Origin: Salinimicrobium nanhaiense
Lineage (GTDB): Bacteria > Bacteroidota > Bacteroidia > Flavobacteriales > Flavobacteriaceae
Direction: 5' to 3'
Length of the DNA stretch: 64,000 nucleotides
NCBI GenBank assembly: GCA_012038135.1
Contig: JAAVJQ010000006.1
Span: 1 to 64,000 of the forward strand
The translations under genes and the position numbers were made by a program. Positions 35,114 to 43,492 of the stretch are shown piece after piece. Position 1 is the stretch's first letter, and the number at the start of each line of letters is the position of its first letter. Below the pieces are notes generated by a model that saw only the letters and a program-made list of their open reading frames with translations, was not told the DNA's origin and ran no database searches.

Positions 35114-37183
35114 ATGAAAGTGATTGAGAACGAAAGGATTGCTCCCCACGCAAGAAAAGTGCCTGTTGAACTCGAGAAACATGGGGATGTTAGGATTGAT
35201 AATTATTTTTGGCTAAGAGAACGTGAGAATCCCGAAATTCTGGACTATCTCACCAGGGAAAATCTTTATAATGAGCAAATGACCGCTCATACTAAAGAGC
35301 TTCAGGAAAATCTTTTTCAGGAGGTGAAAGCCAGGATCAAGGAAGATGATTCTTCGGTTCCTTATAGACTGAATGGTTACTGGTATATCACCAGGTTTGA
35401 AAAAGGAAAGGATTATCCTATTTACTCCCGAAAAAAGGAAAGCCTTGATGCGCCTGAAGAAATACTTTTTGACGTCAATGAAATGGCTAAGGGCCATGAT
35501 TACTATAAGCTTTCAGGTTTAAGTGTAAGTCCCAATAACAAGCTTATTTCCTATGCTGTTGACACGGTAAGCCGAAGAAAATACACCTTATACATCAAAA
35601 ACCTTGAGACAGGAGAGGTTTATTCGGAAAAAATAAGGAATACCACCGGGGGCGCCACCTGGGCAAATGATAACAAAACGCTTTTTTACGCCCGCAAAGA
35701 TGAAAAGACCCTAAGAAGTAACAAGATCTTTAAACACCGGCTTGGCACCAAAGCAAAGGATGATGAGTTAGTTTACCTGGAAGAAGATGAAACATTTCAC
35801 ACTTATGTTTATAATTCCAAATCCAAACGCTACATCATCATAGGATCAGACAGTACTCTTACTTCCGAATACAGGGTGTTATCTGCAGATGATCCTCACG
35901 GAGAATTTAAGATCATTCAGCCAAGGATCAGAGGTCTGGAATACAGCATCGCTCACTACAGGGAATGTTTTTACATACTTACCAATAAGGATGGAGCGAC
36001 CAATTTCAAGCTAATGAAAGCTCCTGTTCATGATCCTTCCATAGAGAACTGGGAAGAGGTGATCCCTCACAGGGAAGAAGTACTGCTGGAGGATATCGAT
36101 CTTTTTAGAGATTACCTTGTGGTTAGCGAAAGGAGTAACGGTCTTAACAAGATCCATATAAGACGATGGGATGGAACAGATTCTTATTTTCTGCCTTTTG
36201 AAAATGAGACGTATACTGCTTTTACCGGTACCAATCCCGATTTTGATACCGAAATCCTGCGGTACACCTATAATTCATTGATCACTCCTACTCAGGTGGT
36301 AGATTTCAACATGAGAACCCGTGAAAAGGATGTGAAAAAGGAGCTGGAAGTTCTCGGCGGAAAATTTAGAAAGGAGAACTATGTGTCTGACAGAATATGG
36401 GCAACAGCACAAGACGGAACAAAGATCCCAATGACCCTGGTACACCGGAAGGAATTGAAGAGGGACGGAACCAATCCTGTTCTGCAATATGCTTATGGTT
36501 CCTACGGTTCTACTATTGATCCCTACTTCTCAAATGTAAGGCTAAGTCTGCTGGATAGAGGATTCATCTTTGTAATTGCTCATGTTAGGGGAGGAGAGTA
36601 CCTGGGAAGGCAGTGGTATGAAGATGGAAAGCTCCTGAAGAAGAAAAATACTTTTACAGATTTTATCGACTGTACGCTTCATCTCATCCAAGAGAACTAC
36701 ACTTCTGCAGCGCATATGTATGCCAGTGGGGGCTCGGCGGGAGGTCTTTTAATGGGAGTTGTGGCCAATATGGCACCGCACCTGTACAAAGGCATCATTG
36801 CATCTGTACCTTTTGTGGATGTGGTAAGCACAATGCTCGATGAAACTATCCCACTTACCACGGGAGAGTATGATGAATGGGGAAATCCTAATGATCCTGT
36901 TTATTATTATTATATGAAATCTTATTCTCCTTATGACAATGTAGTAGCCCAGGATTATCCGAATATGCTGGTTACTACCGGCTTGCACGATTCTCAGGTA
37001 CAGTATTGGGAGCCGGCGAAGTGGGTTGCAAAATTAAGGGAGCTAAAAACCGATAACAATATTTTGCTTTTTCATACTAATATGGATGCGGGGCATGGAG
37101 GAGCATCAGGACGCTTTGAAGCCTTAAGAGAAGTGGCAGAAGAGTACGCCTTTCTATTGGATTTAGAGGGAATACACGAATAA
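35114..37183 (+). CDS. S9-family oligopeptidase (oligopeptidase B type)
   Basis: The protein is 689 aa with no signal peptide, so it is cytoplasmic. An N-terminal beta-propeller part (about 1-400) precedes the alpha/beta-hydrolase domain. The catalytic Ser is in YASGGSAGGLLMG (about residue 540), the Asp in TTGLHDSQVQYWEP, and the His in MDAGHGG. The length and block FWLRERENPEILDYL match PtrB-like enzymes, which cut peptides after Lys or Arg. It is a single gene with no clear operon partner. Confidence 0.92.
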   Translation: MKVIENERIAPHARKVPVELEKHGDVRIDNYFWLRERENPEILDYLTRENLYNEQMTAHTKELQENLFQEVKARIKEDDSSVPYRLNGYWYITRFEKGKDYPIYSRKKESLDAPEEILFDVNEMAKGHDYYKLSGLSVSPNNKLISYAVDTVSRRKYTLYIKNLETGEVYSEKIRNTTGGATWANDNKTLFYARKDEKTLRSNKIFKHRLGTKAKDDELVYLEEDETFHTYVYNSKSKRYIIIGSDSTLTSEYRVLSADDPHGEFKIIQPRIRGLEYSIAHYRECFYILTNKDGATNFKLMKAPVHDPSIENWEEVIPHREEVLLEDIDLFRDYLVVSERSNGLNKIHIRRWDGTDSYFLPFENETYTAFTGTNPDFDTEILRYTYNSLITPTQVVDFNMRTREKDVKKELEVLGGKFRKENYVSDRIWATAQDGTKIPMTLVHRKELKRDGTNPVLQYAYGSYGSTIDPYFSNVRLSLLDRGFIFVIAHVRGGEYLGRQWYEDGKLLKKKNTFTDFIDCTLHLIQENYTSAAHMYASGGSAGGLLMGVVANMAPHLYKGIIASVPFVDVVSTMLDETIPLTTGEYDEWGNPNDPVYYYYMKSYSPYDNVVAQDYPNMLVTTGLHDSQVQYWEPAKWVAKLRELKTDNNILLFHTNMDAGHGGASGRFEALREVAEEYAFLLDLEGIHE

Positions 37184-37198
37184 TTCAAATATTTGACT

Positions 37199-37206
37199 TA
37201 AATTTG
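37199..37206 (+). promoter_or_regulatory. Possible -7 box before PLP beta-lyase gene
   Basis: TAAATTTG lies 64 bp before the ATG of the cysteine synthase-like gene and is a weak promoter candidate. Confidence 0.3.
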
Positions 37207-37270
37207 TTCCGTTTTGTGATCGTGTCTGGGAGGTATTTTCAAATACGATTAATGTAAATAACTTCAATTT

Positions 37271-38311
37271 ATGAGAGAAGATTTACAGGTTTATGATAAC
37301 GTATTACAGTTAATTGGTAATACGCCCCTTATTCACTTAAACCGTATCACCCAGAATTTAGAAGGAGATTTTTATGCCAAGGTTGAAGCCTTTAATCCGG
37401 GGCACTCCACTAAAGATAGAATAGCACTACACATTATTGAAGAGGCCGAAAGAAAAGGTATTTTAAAGCCCGGTGACACCATCATTGAAACCACTTCCGG
37501 AAATACAGGATTTAGTATTGCGATGGTAAGTGTGATCAAAGGCTATGAATGTATACTCGCGGTAAGTTCGAAATCCTCCAAAGATAAGATCGACATGTTA
37601 CGGTCTATGGGCGCCAAAGTATATGTGTGTCCCGCCAATGTCTCGGCAGATGATCCCAGATCATATTATATGGTAGCTAAGAGGATGCATGATGAGATCA
37701 AAGGTTCTGTTTATATCAATCAATACTTCAATGAACTTAATATAGAAGCTCATTACAGAAGTACCGGTCCTGAAATATGGAAACAAACCGAAGGTAAGAT
37801 CACTCACCTGGTGGCTTGCAGTGGTACCGGCGGAACAATTTCGGGTACTGCAAGGTTCCTGAAAGAAATGAATCCCAATATTCGCATTTTAGGGATTGAT
37901 GCTTTTGGTTCTGTTCTTAAAAAATACCATGAAACCAAAGAATTTGATGCTGCGGAAATCTATCCTTACCGCATCGAAGGTCTTGGAAAAAACCTGATCC
38001 CTACTGCGACCGACTTTGAATCTATTGACAAGTTTGTGAAGGTAAGTGATGAGGATAGTGCTCATGCTGCCAGGCAGCTGGCATTAACCGAAGGTCTTTT
38101 TGTAGGTTACACCAGCGGAGCTGCACTACAGGGTACCCGTCAACTGGCCGAAGAAGGAGAATTTAACAAGAACAGCAAGGTGGTGGTTATCTTTCCCGAT
38201 CATGGTTCCCGATATATGAGTAAGGTCTTTAGTGACGAATGGATGAATGAGCAGGGCTTTTTTGACAGTAAACACGAAAAGGCGGCCAACCAGATCGAAT
38301 TCATTAAATAA
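37271..38311 (+). CDS. Cysteine synthase-family PLP enzyme
   Basis: The protein is 346 aa, fold-type II. The PLP lysine lies in [11 protein letters not shown] (about residue 55); note His where related enzymes have Gly. [12 protein letters not shown] is the Asn loop, and [10 protein letters not shown] binds the PLP phosphate. It could be a cysteine synthase or a cystathionine beta-synthase without its C-terminal CBS pair (none is visible). Substrate cannot be settled. The palmitoyltransferase-like gene 195 bp downstream lies past a terminator. Confidence 0.88.
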   Translation: MREDLQVYDNVLQLIGNTPLIHLNRITQNLEGDFYAKVEAFNPGHSTKDRIALHIIEEAERKGILKPGDTIIETTSGNTGFSIAMVSVIKGYECILAVSSKSSKDKIDMLRSMGAKVYVCPANVSADDPRSYYMVAKRMHDEIKGSVYINQYFNELNIEAHYRSTGPEIWKQTEGKITHLVACSGTGGTISGTARFLKEMNPNIRILGIDAFGSVLKKYHETKEFDAAEIYPYRIEGLGKNLIPTATDFESIDKFVKVSDEDSAHAARQLALTEGLFVGYTSGAALQGTRQLAEEGEFNKNSKVVVIFPDHGSRYMSKVFSDEWMNEQGFFDSKHEKAANQIEFIK

Positions 38312-38333
38312 AAAGTTTCACTCAATAAAACTT

Positions 38334-38366
38334 AAGAAGGTATAGAAATATACCTTCTTTTTTTTC
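38334..38366 (+). terminator. Terminator after cysteine synthase-like gene
   Basis: AAGAAGGTATA and TATACCTTCTT form an 11-bp stem around a 5-base loop, followed by a T run. Confidence 0.9.
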
Positions 38367-38505
38367 GTTAAAGAGTTTAATGCACTTGAGCAGCAGCCCG
38401 TGTTAAATTATGTTCTTAGAACATGTTTTTCAGCAGTCTTAGGTATGGAGAATTATGCAGTTGCTATTAATTTACTACTTTTGCAGAAGTCAAAAAATAT
38501 AAAAA

Positions 38506-39765
38506 ATGGCAGACTTATTTGATAAAATTTATAAGGACAAAGGGCCTTTAGGGAAATGGAGTGAGGTAGCAGAAGGATATTTTGTATTTCCCAAGCTGGA
38601 AGGACCTATTTCCAACCGAATGAAATTTCGGGGACAGGATGTAATTACCTGGAGTATCAATGATTACCTGGGGCTTGCCAATCACCCTGAAGTTAGAAAA
38701 GTAGATGCTGAAGCTGCTGCTCAATGGGGTTCTGCATACCCAATGGGCGCAAGAATGATGAGTGGACATACAGACCTGCATGAAAAACTGCAGGATGAAC
38801 TTGCTTCTTTTGCTTCTAAAGAGGCTGCTTACCTGCTTAATTTTGGGTATCAGGGAATGGTTTCAACCATTGATGCTTTGGTGTCCAAAAAAGATGTTAT
38901 TGTATATGATGTTGATGCTCATGCTTGTATTATAGATGGAGTTCGCCTGCATTTAGGTCAGCGCTTTACCTATAAGCACAATGATATGGAGAGCATAGAG
39001 AAGAACCTGCAACGTGCCGAAAAAATCGCTGAACAAACCGGCGGAGGGATCCTGGTCATTTCTGAAGGAGTTTTCGGAATGAGAGGAGAGCAGGGGAAAC
39101 TTAAAGAAATTATTGCGCTAAAGGAAAAGTATAACTTTAGATTCCTTGTTGATGATGCTCATGGTTTTGGAACGCTTGGTGCTACCGGTGCCGGAGCAGG
39201 TGAGGAGCAGGGCGTACAGGACGGTATAGATGTATATTTCGCCACTTTTGCCAAGTCATTGGCAAGTACCGGAGCTTTTATTGCGGCAGACCAGGAGATC
39301 ATAGATTATCTTAAATATAATCTTCGTTCACAAATGTTCGCAAAATCCCTGCAAATGCAGCTGGTTATTGGTGCATTTAAGCGTCTTGAAATGCTAAGAA
39401 CCATGCCGCAGCTTAAGGAGAAGCTGTGGGAGAATGTGAATGCGCTCCAAAACGGACTGAAAGATAGCGGATTTGATATTGGCACCACCCAAAGTTGTGT
39501 AACGCCCGTTTATTTAAAGGGCAGTATCCCCGAAGCTATGGCTTTGGTTAAGGACCTGAGAGAAAACTACGGGATTTTCTGTTCTATTGTTGTTTATCCG
39601 GTAATACCAAAAGGAATGATCCTGCTAAGATTGATTCCTACTGCGACTCATTCTATGGAAGATATAGAAGAAACCCTTGCTGCTTTTTCTGCAATTAGAG
39701 AACGCCTGGAAAATGGAACTTACCGCAGACTTTCGGCAGGAGTAGCCGCTGCTATGGAGAAATAA
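38506..39765 (+). CDS. Serine palmitoyltransferase / alpha-oxoamine synthase-family protein
   Basis: The protein is 419 aa, a fold-type I PLP enzyme of the alpha-oxoamine synthase group. The PLP lysine is in TFAKSLASTGAFIA (about residue 250); VDDAHGFGTLGATGAGAGEEQG carries the family DAHG motif. Bacteroidota commonly use such an enzyme as serine palmitoyltransferase, the first step of sphingolipid synthesis, but the reaction (KBL-like, BioF-like or Spt) cannot be distinguished here. A TACTTTTG -7-like box lies at 38476-38483. A strong terminator follows. Confidence 0.82.
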   Translation: MADLFDKIYKDKGPLGKWSEVAEGYFVFPKLEGPISNRMKFRGQDVITWSINDYLGLANHPEVRKVDAEAAAQWGSAYPMGARMMSGHTDLHEKLQDELASFASKEAAYLLNFGYQGMVSTIDALVSKKDVIVYDVDAHACIIDGVRLHLGQRFTYKHNDMESIEKNLQRAEKIAEQTGGGILVISEGVFGMRGEQGKLKEIIALKEKYNFRFLVDDAHGFGTLGATGAGAGEEQGVQDGIDVYFATFAKSLASTGAFIAADQEIIDYLKYNLRSQMFAKSLQMQLVIGAFKRLEMLRTMPQLKEKLWENVNALQNGLKDSGFDIGTTQSCVTPVYLKGSIPEAMALVKDLRENYGIFCSIVVYPVIPKGMILLRLIPTATHSMEDIEETLAAFSAIRERLENGTYRRLSAGVAAAMEK

Positions 39766-39787
39766 TCTTATAAATATATAGTTGCTG

Positions 39788-39819
39788 AAAATCCCCTTTT
39801 TGAAGGGGATTTTTTTTAC
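39788..39819 (+). terminator. Terminator after palmitoyltransferase-like gene
   Basis: AAAATCCCCTT and GAAGGGGATTTT form a stem with a short T-rich loop followed by a T run. Confidence 0.88.
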
Positions 39820-39914
39820 ACTTTTTGGAGCCTGTAACTTTATGGTTAGTTTAATAGAAAAGAATTTCCAGTTGCTTATATTATTAATGAAAAAGAAGTT
39901 TAAACATAAAAAAT

Positions 39915-40139
39915 CATTGTTGTCCGATAAAAGAATCTGGACCGCTCCGTATTCTAGAGTCTAGAGCCAAGACTTCTATATAAAACTCTGAAAGACATTA
40001 CTGTAAAAATTACTTCCTATGGTAAATTAATATAATTTCATAAAAAGGAAAACCACCCCCTCAAATCGTTGGAGAATGTCTTTGACCGGCATTAGCAAGG
40101 GTTTTCATGGATTTATCCTTTTTTAATCGGACAACAATG
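39915..40139. mobile_element. 225-bp MITE, copy 1
   Basis: A non-coding element bounded by inverted ends CATTGTTGTCCGAT and ATCGGACAACAATG. A 9-bp direct repeat, ATAAAAAAT, flanks it at 39906-39914 and 40140-40148, the trace of its insertion. A second copy lies at 42700-42924 with about 95 % identity. The right end lies only 15 bp from the wrbA start. No transposase is inside, so it is non-autonomous and was moved by an enzyme encoded elsewhere. Confidence 0.92.
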
Positions 40140-40154
40140 ATAAAAAATATAAGA

Positions 40155-40763
40155 ATGGAAGATCTAAAACTGGCTGTAATCTATTACAGCTCTACAGGAA
40201 CCAACTATCAACTGGCTAAATGGGCAGAAGCTGCAGCAAAAGAGAATGGTGTCGAGGTGAGATTGCGAAAAGTGAAAGAACTGGCACCTCAGGAAGCAAT
40301 TGAAGCAAATGAAGATTGGAAGAAGCACGTGGAAGCTACCAAAGATGTACAGGAAGCATCAATGGATGACCTGGAATGGGCAGATGCCTATATTTTTAGC
40401 GCTCCTACCCGTTATGGAAACCTTCCTTCGCAGTTAAAGCAATTCCTGGATACTACCGGCGGACTTTGGTTTAGCGGAAAATTAGCCAATAAAGTTGTTA
40501 GTGGAATGACCAGCGCCAGTAATATGCATGGAGGCCAGGAATCCACACTGCTATCCCTATACAAGACCATGTTCCATTGGGGAGCAATAGTTGCGGCACC
40601 GGGATATACAGATGAAGCTATTTTTAATGCAGGAGGAAATCCCTACGGAGTAAGCGTTACGGCAGGGAAAGATGAAATGGGTGAAAAAGTTAAAAAAGCT
40701 GTTGATCACCAGACGAAAAGAACACTTCAGTTGGCCCAATGGATCAAAAAAGGAAGTAAATAA
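40155..40763 (+). CDS. wrbA: WrbA-type NAD(P)H:quinone oxidoreductase
   Basis: The chosen start, ATG at 40155 (MEDLKLAVIYYSSTGTNYQLA), gives 202 aa, the usual WrbA length; the longer frame from 40107 begins inside the MITE and is discounted. SSTGTNYQL is the FMN phosphate loop; SAPTRYGNLPSQLKQFLD and TSASNMHGGQESTL are family blocks. WrbA is a soluble flavodoxin-like tetramer that reduces quinones by two electrons, protecting against oxidative stress. The MITE has displaced whatever regulatory DNA originally lay upstream. Confidence 0.92.
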   Translation: MEDLKLAVIYYSSTGTNYQLAKWAEAAAKENGVEVRLRKVKELAPQEAIEANEDWKKHVEATKDVQEASMDDLEWADAYIFSAPTRYGNLPSQLKQFLDTTGGLWFSGKLANKVVSGMTSASNMHGGQESTLLSLYKTMFHWGAIVAAPGYTDEAIFNAGGNPYGVSVTAGKDEMGEKVKKAVDHQTKRTLQLAQWIKKGSK

Positions 40764-40784
40764 ATTTAGAATTTGGGAAATATC

Positions 40785-40816
40785 AAAAGAGCTGTCCGGG
40801 AGGTAGCTCTTTCTTT
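40785..40816 (+). terminator. Terminator between wrbA and DUF3037 gene
   Basis: AAAGAGCT pairs with AGCTCTTT around an 11-base loop, followed by CTTTAT on the plus strand. It lies between convergent genes. Confidence 0.65.
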
Positions 40817-41198
40817 ATAAAACTAATTCAGTAAACAGCCGGTCCAGAGTTTTATCCAGGTCAAGACCAAATCCGGGATGAGGTCTGGAGGTCTGGATAA
40901 CAGAGCTTCGCACCGCCGTCAACCATCTGAATCTCGAGGCCTCATCCAGCCGGGCAATGGGACCACCATCTTTATCTCCCCTACATATCATTTCGAAAGA
41001 TCTCAGGTTTTTTTCCAGCTGCTCAATATCACAATCAGAACAGAGCATGAGCAGTTTTTCCGAATTGAGCAGGTAGCGCACATTTAAATACTTCTCTTTT
41101 TTGCAAAACACAACAACCCCTACGTTGAGGAACTCTTCCCGCTCCACCCGTGGCACCACCCTTATGACGGCATATTCATATAAGTGCTTGTCTTGCAT
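40815..41198 (-). CDS. DUF3037 protein
   Basis: The protein is 127 aa and opens MQDKHLYEYAVIRVVPRVEREEFLNVGVVVFC, the DUF3037 signature; a second block is ILPRPHPGF-like TSRPHPGFGLDLDKTLDRLF at the end. No enzymatic function is known for the family. Its start overlaps the HipA-like gene by 23 bp, and the two genes occur together in many genomes, so the products are thought to act as a pair. See the HipA entry. Confidence 0.8.
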   Translation of the reverse strand: MQDKHLYEYAVIRVVPRVEREEFLNVGVVVFCKKEKYLNVRYLLNSEKLLMLCSDCDIEQLEKNLRSFEMICRGDKDGGPIARLDEASRFRWLTAVRSSVIQTSRPHPGFGLDLDKTLDRLFTELVL

Positions 41199-41970
41199 TT
41201 TGTGCTTCTTTTATAAAAATTTGAGAGTGTTCCAGCCTAATCATTAAAAACTTAAGGTAGGCAGCCCGTATCTCTTCGGGAGTTTCTTCTGTTTCCTGCC
41301 ATTGCAGCCATTCATCGGGCAAGCCTGCAACGATTTCTTTTAAATTATCTTCTGAAAGTAAATTAGTGTATTCAGCATCAATAGCGTCAAGTTGCGTTGC
41401 CTGTGGCAGTAAAACGTGGTCTTTGATCAAGCTGAAAGGCGTCTTTGCCTGTTTTTCCAGGTTGGTCCAGGAATGATGAAAATAAAATGAGGCGCCATGG
41501 TCAATTAGCCAGAGCTCTTTGTGCCACATCAACATATTCGTATTCCTGAAGGTTCTGTCTACATTCGTAATAAATGCATCCAGCCAAACAATTCGGGAAG
41601 CTGTGTCTTCATCAATAGTGTTGACGGCGGGATCATAATTAATAGCTCCCGAAAGAAAATGTAACGCCAGATTCAAACCTTTACTGCCCTGCAGCAGGTC
41701 CTGGATCTCTTCATCACCTTCGGTTCTTCCAAAAGCTTCATCCAAATGTGCAAAAACCAGCTCGGGCACTTTCAAACCCAACAGCCGTGCGATCTCTCCT
41801 CCTAAATATTCGGCAATAAGAGCTTTTACTCCATGGCCGGCGCCGCGAAACTTAAGTACGTATTTGAAATCATCATCTGCTTCGGCCAGTGCCGGTAAGG
41901 AACCTCCCTCCCTTAGAGGGGCAATGTAGCGACAAACGGTAACGGTCCTAAAATCTTTGATGTTTCCCAT
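41176..41970 (-). CDS. HipA-like kinase protein
   Basis: The protein is 264 aa, shorter than full HipA (about 440). It has an ATP-binding Lys in FKYVLKFRGAG (about residue 38), a catalytic loop DAFITNVDRTFRNTNML (D and N residues for ATP and Mg2+), and a DFG-like LIDHGASFYFHHSW. It lacks the HipA N-terminal domain. HipA toxins phosphorylate tRNA synthetases, but no HipB-like antitoxin is adjacent here; instead a DUF3037 gene overlaps it. Whether the pair is a toxin system or something else is unknown. Confidence 0.75.
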   Translation of the reverse strand: MGNIKDFRTVTVCRYIAPLREGGSLPALAEADDDFKYVLKFRGAGHGVKALIAEYLGGEIARLLGLKVPELVFAHLDEAFGRTEGDEEIQDLLQGSKGLNLALHFLSGAINYDPAVNTIDEDTASRIVWLDAFITNVDRTFRNTNMLMWHKELWLIDHGASFYFHHSWTNLEKQAKTPFSLIKDHVLLPQATQLDAIDAEYTNLLSEDNLKEIVAGLPDEWLQWQETEETPEEIRAAYLKFLMIRLEHSQIFIKEAQNARQALI

Positions 41971-42041
41971 TGGGGGTTCTAAAGTGCCAAATTTTCCACA
42001 AATTTAAAATTGTTATGCGAGTGATGTCGATTTTTGCTGAA

Positions 42042-42659
42042 TTATATTTTTTCAGCATTCAATTCTACCTCATAAGGAAAAGCAAAATCTTCAACCGGTT
42101 TATTTTCCAGCCACGCCTCTGTGTCACCGGCTCGTAATATTACAGGCATTCGTTCTTTGTTGTTATGGATCTCGCTCATTAATTCATTGGCCCTGGTGGT
42201 TACAATGCTGTAGGTGTTCCAAGAATTGCCGTTAGTGGGATCTTTCCAGTGGGAGTAGATTCCCGCGAAGGCAAAAATTTCTTCTTTTGCCGGGGTGATG
42301 AGGTATTTCTGCTTTTGTTTTCCTTTTTCATCGAGCCATTGCCATTCGTAATACCCATTGGCAATAATAAGGCAGCGGTTTTCTACTGAATTTCTAAAAG
42401 CAGGTTTTTCAGCAAGCGTTTCTATTCGTGCATTAAGAGTAGATTTTTTAAGGCTGTCATTTTTAGCCCAAAATGGAATTAGACCCCAGTTGTAAAAGAG
42501 GATCTCACCCGGTGCCTTGTCTGTGATGACAGGATTCAGAGAAAAGTCAAAGCCATTGATCTCCTCCTGTGGCCGGTATAATTCAGGTTCCACAAAATGG
42601 GCTTCAAAAGCTTTTTCTATTTCTATGATTTTAGCATTAAGCCTGGTCCTAAAACACAT
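42042..42659 (-). CDS. yedK: SRAP-domain protein (YedK/HMCES)
   Basis: The protein is 205 aa and begins MCFRTR, so Cys2 becomes the N-terminal residue after Met removal. That Cys crosslinks to abasic sites in single-stranded DNA, shielding them from strand breakage. Other family blocks are FYNWGLIPFWAKND, LNARIETLAEKPAFR and GYYEWQW. The MITE (copy 2) ends 41 bp upstream of this start on the minus strand. It is not in an operon and no SOS box was recognised. Confidence 0.92.
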   Translation of the reverse strand: MCFRTRLNAKIIEIEKAFEAHFVEPELYRPQEEINGFDFSLNPVITDKAPGEILFYNWGLIPFWAKNDSLKKSTLNARIETLAEKPAFRNSVENRCLIIANGYYEWQWLDEKGKQKQKYLITPAKEEIFAFAGIYSHWKDPTNGNSWNTYSIVTTRANELMSEIHNNKERMPVILRAGDTEAWLENKPVEDFAFPYEVELNAEKI

Positions 42660-42699
42660 GAATATTTTCTTTTAAAGATATGATTTTATGAAAATGTAT

Positions 42700-42924
42700 C
42701 ATTGTTGTCCGATAAAAGAATTTGGACCGCTCCGCTTCTAGAGTCTAGAGCCAGGACTGCTATATAAAACTCTGAAAGACAATACTGTAAAAAATTACTT
42801 CCTATGGTAAATTAATATAATTTCATAATAAGGAAAACCACCCCCTCAAATCGTTGGAGAATGTCTTTAACCGGCATTAGCAAGGGTCTTCATGGATTTA
42901 TCCTTTTTTAATCGGACAACAATG
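42700..42924. mobile_element. 225-bp MITE, copy 2
   Basis: It has the same 14-bp inverted ends as copy 1 (CATTGTTGTCCGAT / ATCGGACAACAATG) and the same length and orientation. AAAATGTAT precedes it (42691-42699) and AAAATGTAA follows (42925-42933), an 8-of-9 match that fits a target duplication. It differs from copy 1 by about ten positions. It lies 40 bp from the yedK start. Confidence 0.92.
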
Positions 42925-42965
42925 AAAATGTAAAAAAAATGGAGATGACCTGGGCACTCACAAAA

Positions 42966-42992
42966 AACACCTGCAAATTATTTGCAGGTGTT
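42966..42992 (-). terminator. Terminator after coiled-coil gene pair
   Basis: A 12-bp stem (ACACCTGCAAAT / ATTTGCAGGTGT) lies 28 bp past the 43020 stop, followed by TTTTTTG on the minus strand. Confidence 0.88.
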
Positions 42993-43019
42993 GCGCAGTA
43001 CATTAGGTTCCTAAAATTA

Positions 43020-43469
43020 CTATTCTTTAGGCAGAAGCCTCTTTTGTTTTTGTTGCTTTAAAGCTTTGGTTACAGCTTCAAAAATGTCTTTTTTCAGGCG
43101 TTTGTATTCTCTTGAAAAACGCATTACTTCATTTAAAAGGTTTTTGTGTTCATCCCTGTAGATCCTGCCTTCTTTTGGTTCATCAATGTCTTCCAGCAAC
43201 CTTTGCAACCTGTTGCTGTGATCATTCACCTTATCCTCAATTTCTCTCAGCTCACCACGGGAATAGTCAATTTGCTGAATAAGTTCTCTTACCACAGCAA
43301 ATAGCTGAGATTCAATAATAGGCATGGTATATTCTCTAAGCATACCTTCAAAGAACCTGTGTTCATCTTTAATGAAGTTAAGTTCAGATTTCCACTGTAG
43401 TGCGGAGAAATGCATTTCATCGGGTGATTTCCACTCAATGTACCGGTAATTGTGGGCCTTATTTTCCAT
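43020..43469 (-). CDS. Helical protein of unknown function, paralogue 1
   Basis: The protein is 149 aa with no signal peptide. It is nearly all helix, with a likely coiled coil at residues about 55-145. The N-terminal WKSELNFIKDEHRFFEGML and later RDEHKNLLNEVMRFSREYKRLKKDI resemble the same positions of the gene at 43493. The shared Trp, EL, and EH-L positions mark them as paralogues. No family is recognised. The pair shares one operon: 43493 first, then this gene 23 bp downstream, then a terminator. Confidence 0.7.
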   Translation of the reverse strand: MENKAHNYRYIEWKSPDEMHFSALQWKSELNFIKDEHRFFEGMLREYTMPIIESQLFAVVRELIQQIDYSRGELREIEDKVNDHSNRLQRLLEDIDEPKEGRIYRDEHKNLLNEVMRFSREYKRLKKDIFEAVTKALKQQKQKRLLPKE

Positions 43470-43492
43470 GACGAAAAAAATTAAAGGTTGTA

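Noticed and set aside
39782..39964. 60-aa plus-strand frame after the palmitoyltransferase-like gene
   Set aside because: It begins in a terminator and runs into the MITE, with low-complexity sequence and no family features.
40107..40154. Longer N-terminus for WrbA starting inside the MITE
   Set aside because: The extra residues come from the mobile element, and the family start fits the ATG at 40155.
41176..41970. Classical HipBA toxin-antitoxin module
   Set aside because: No HipB-like HTH gene is adjacent, and the protein lacks the HipA N-terminal domain; the partner is a DUF3037 gene.
42700..42924. CRISPR or tRNA-like repeat interpretation of the duplicated 225-bp sequence
   Set aside because: There are only two copies, each flanked by its own target duplication and bounded by inverted ends, which is typical of a MITE.
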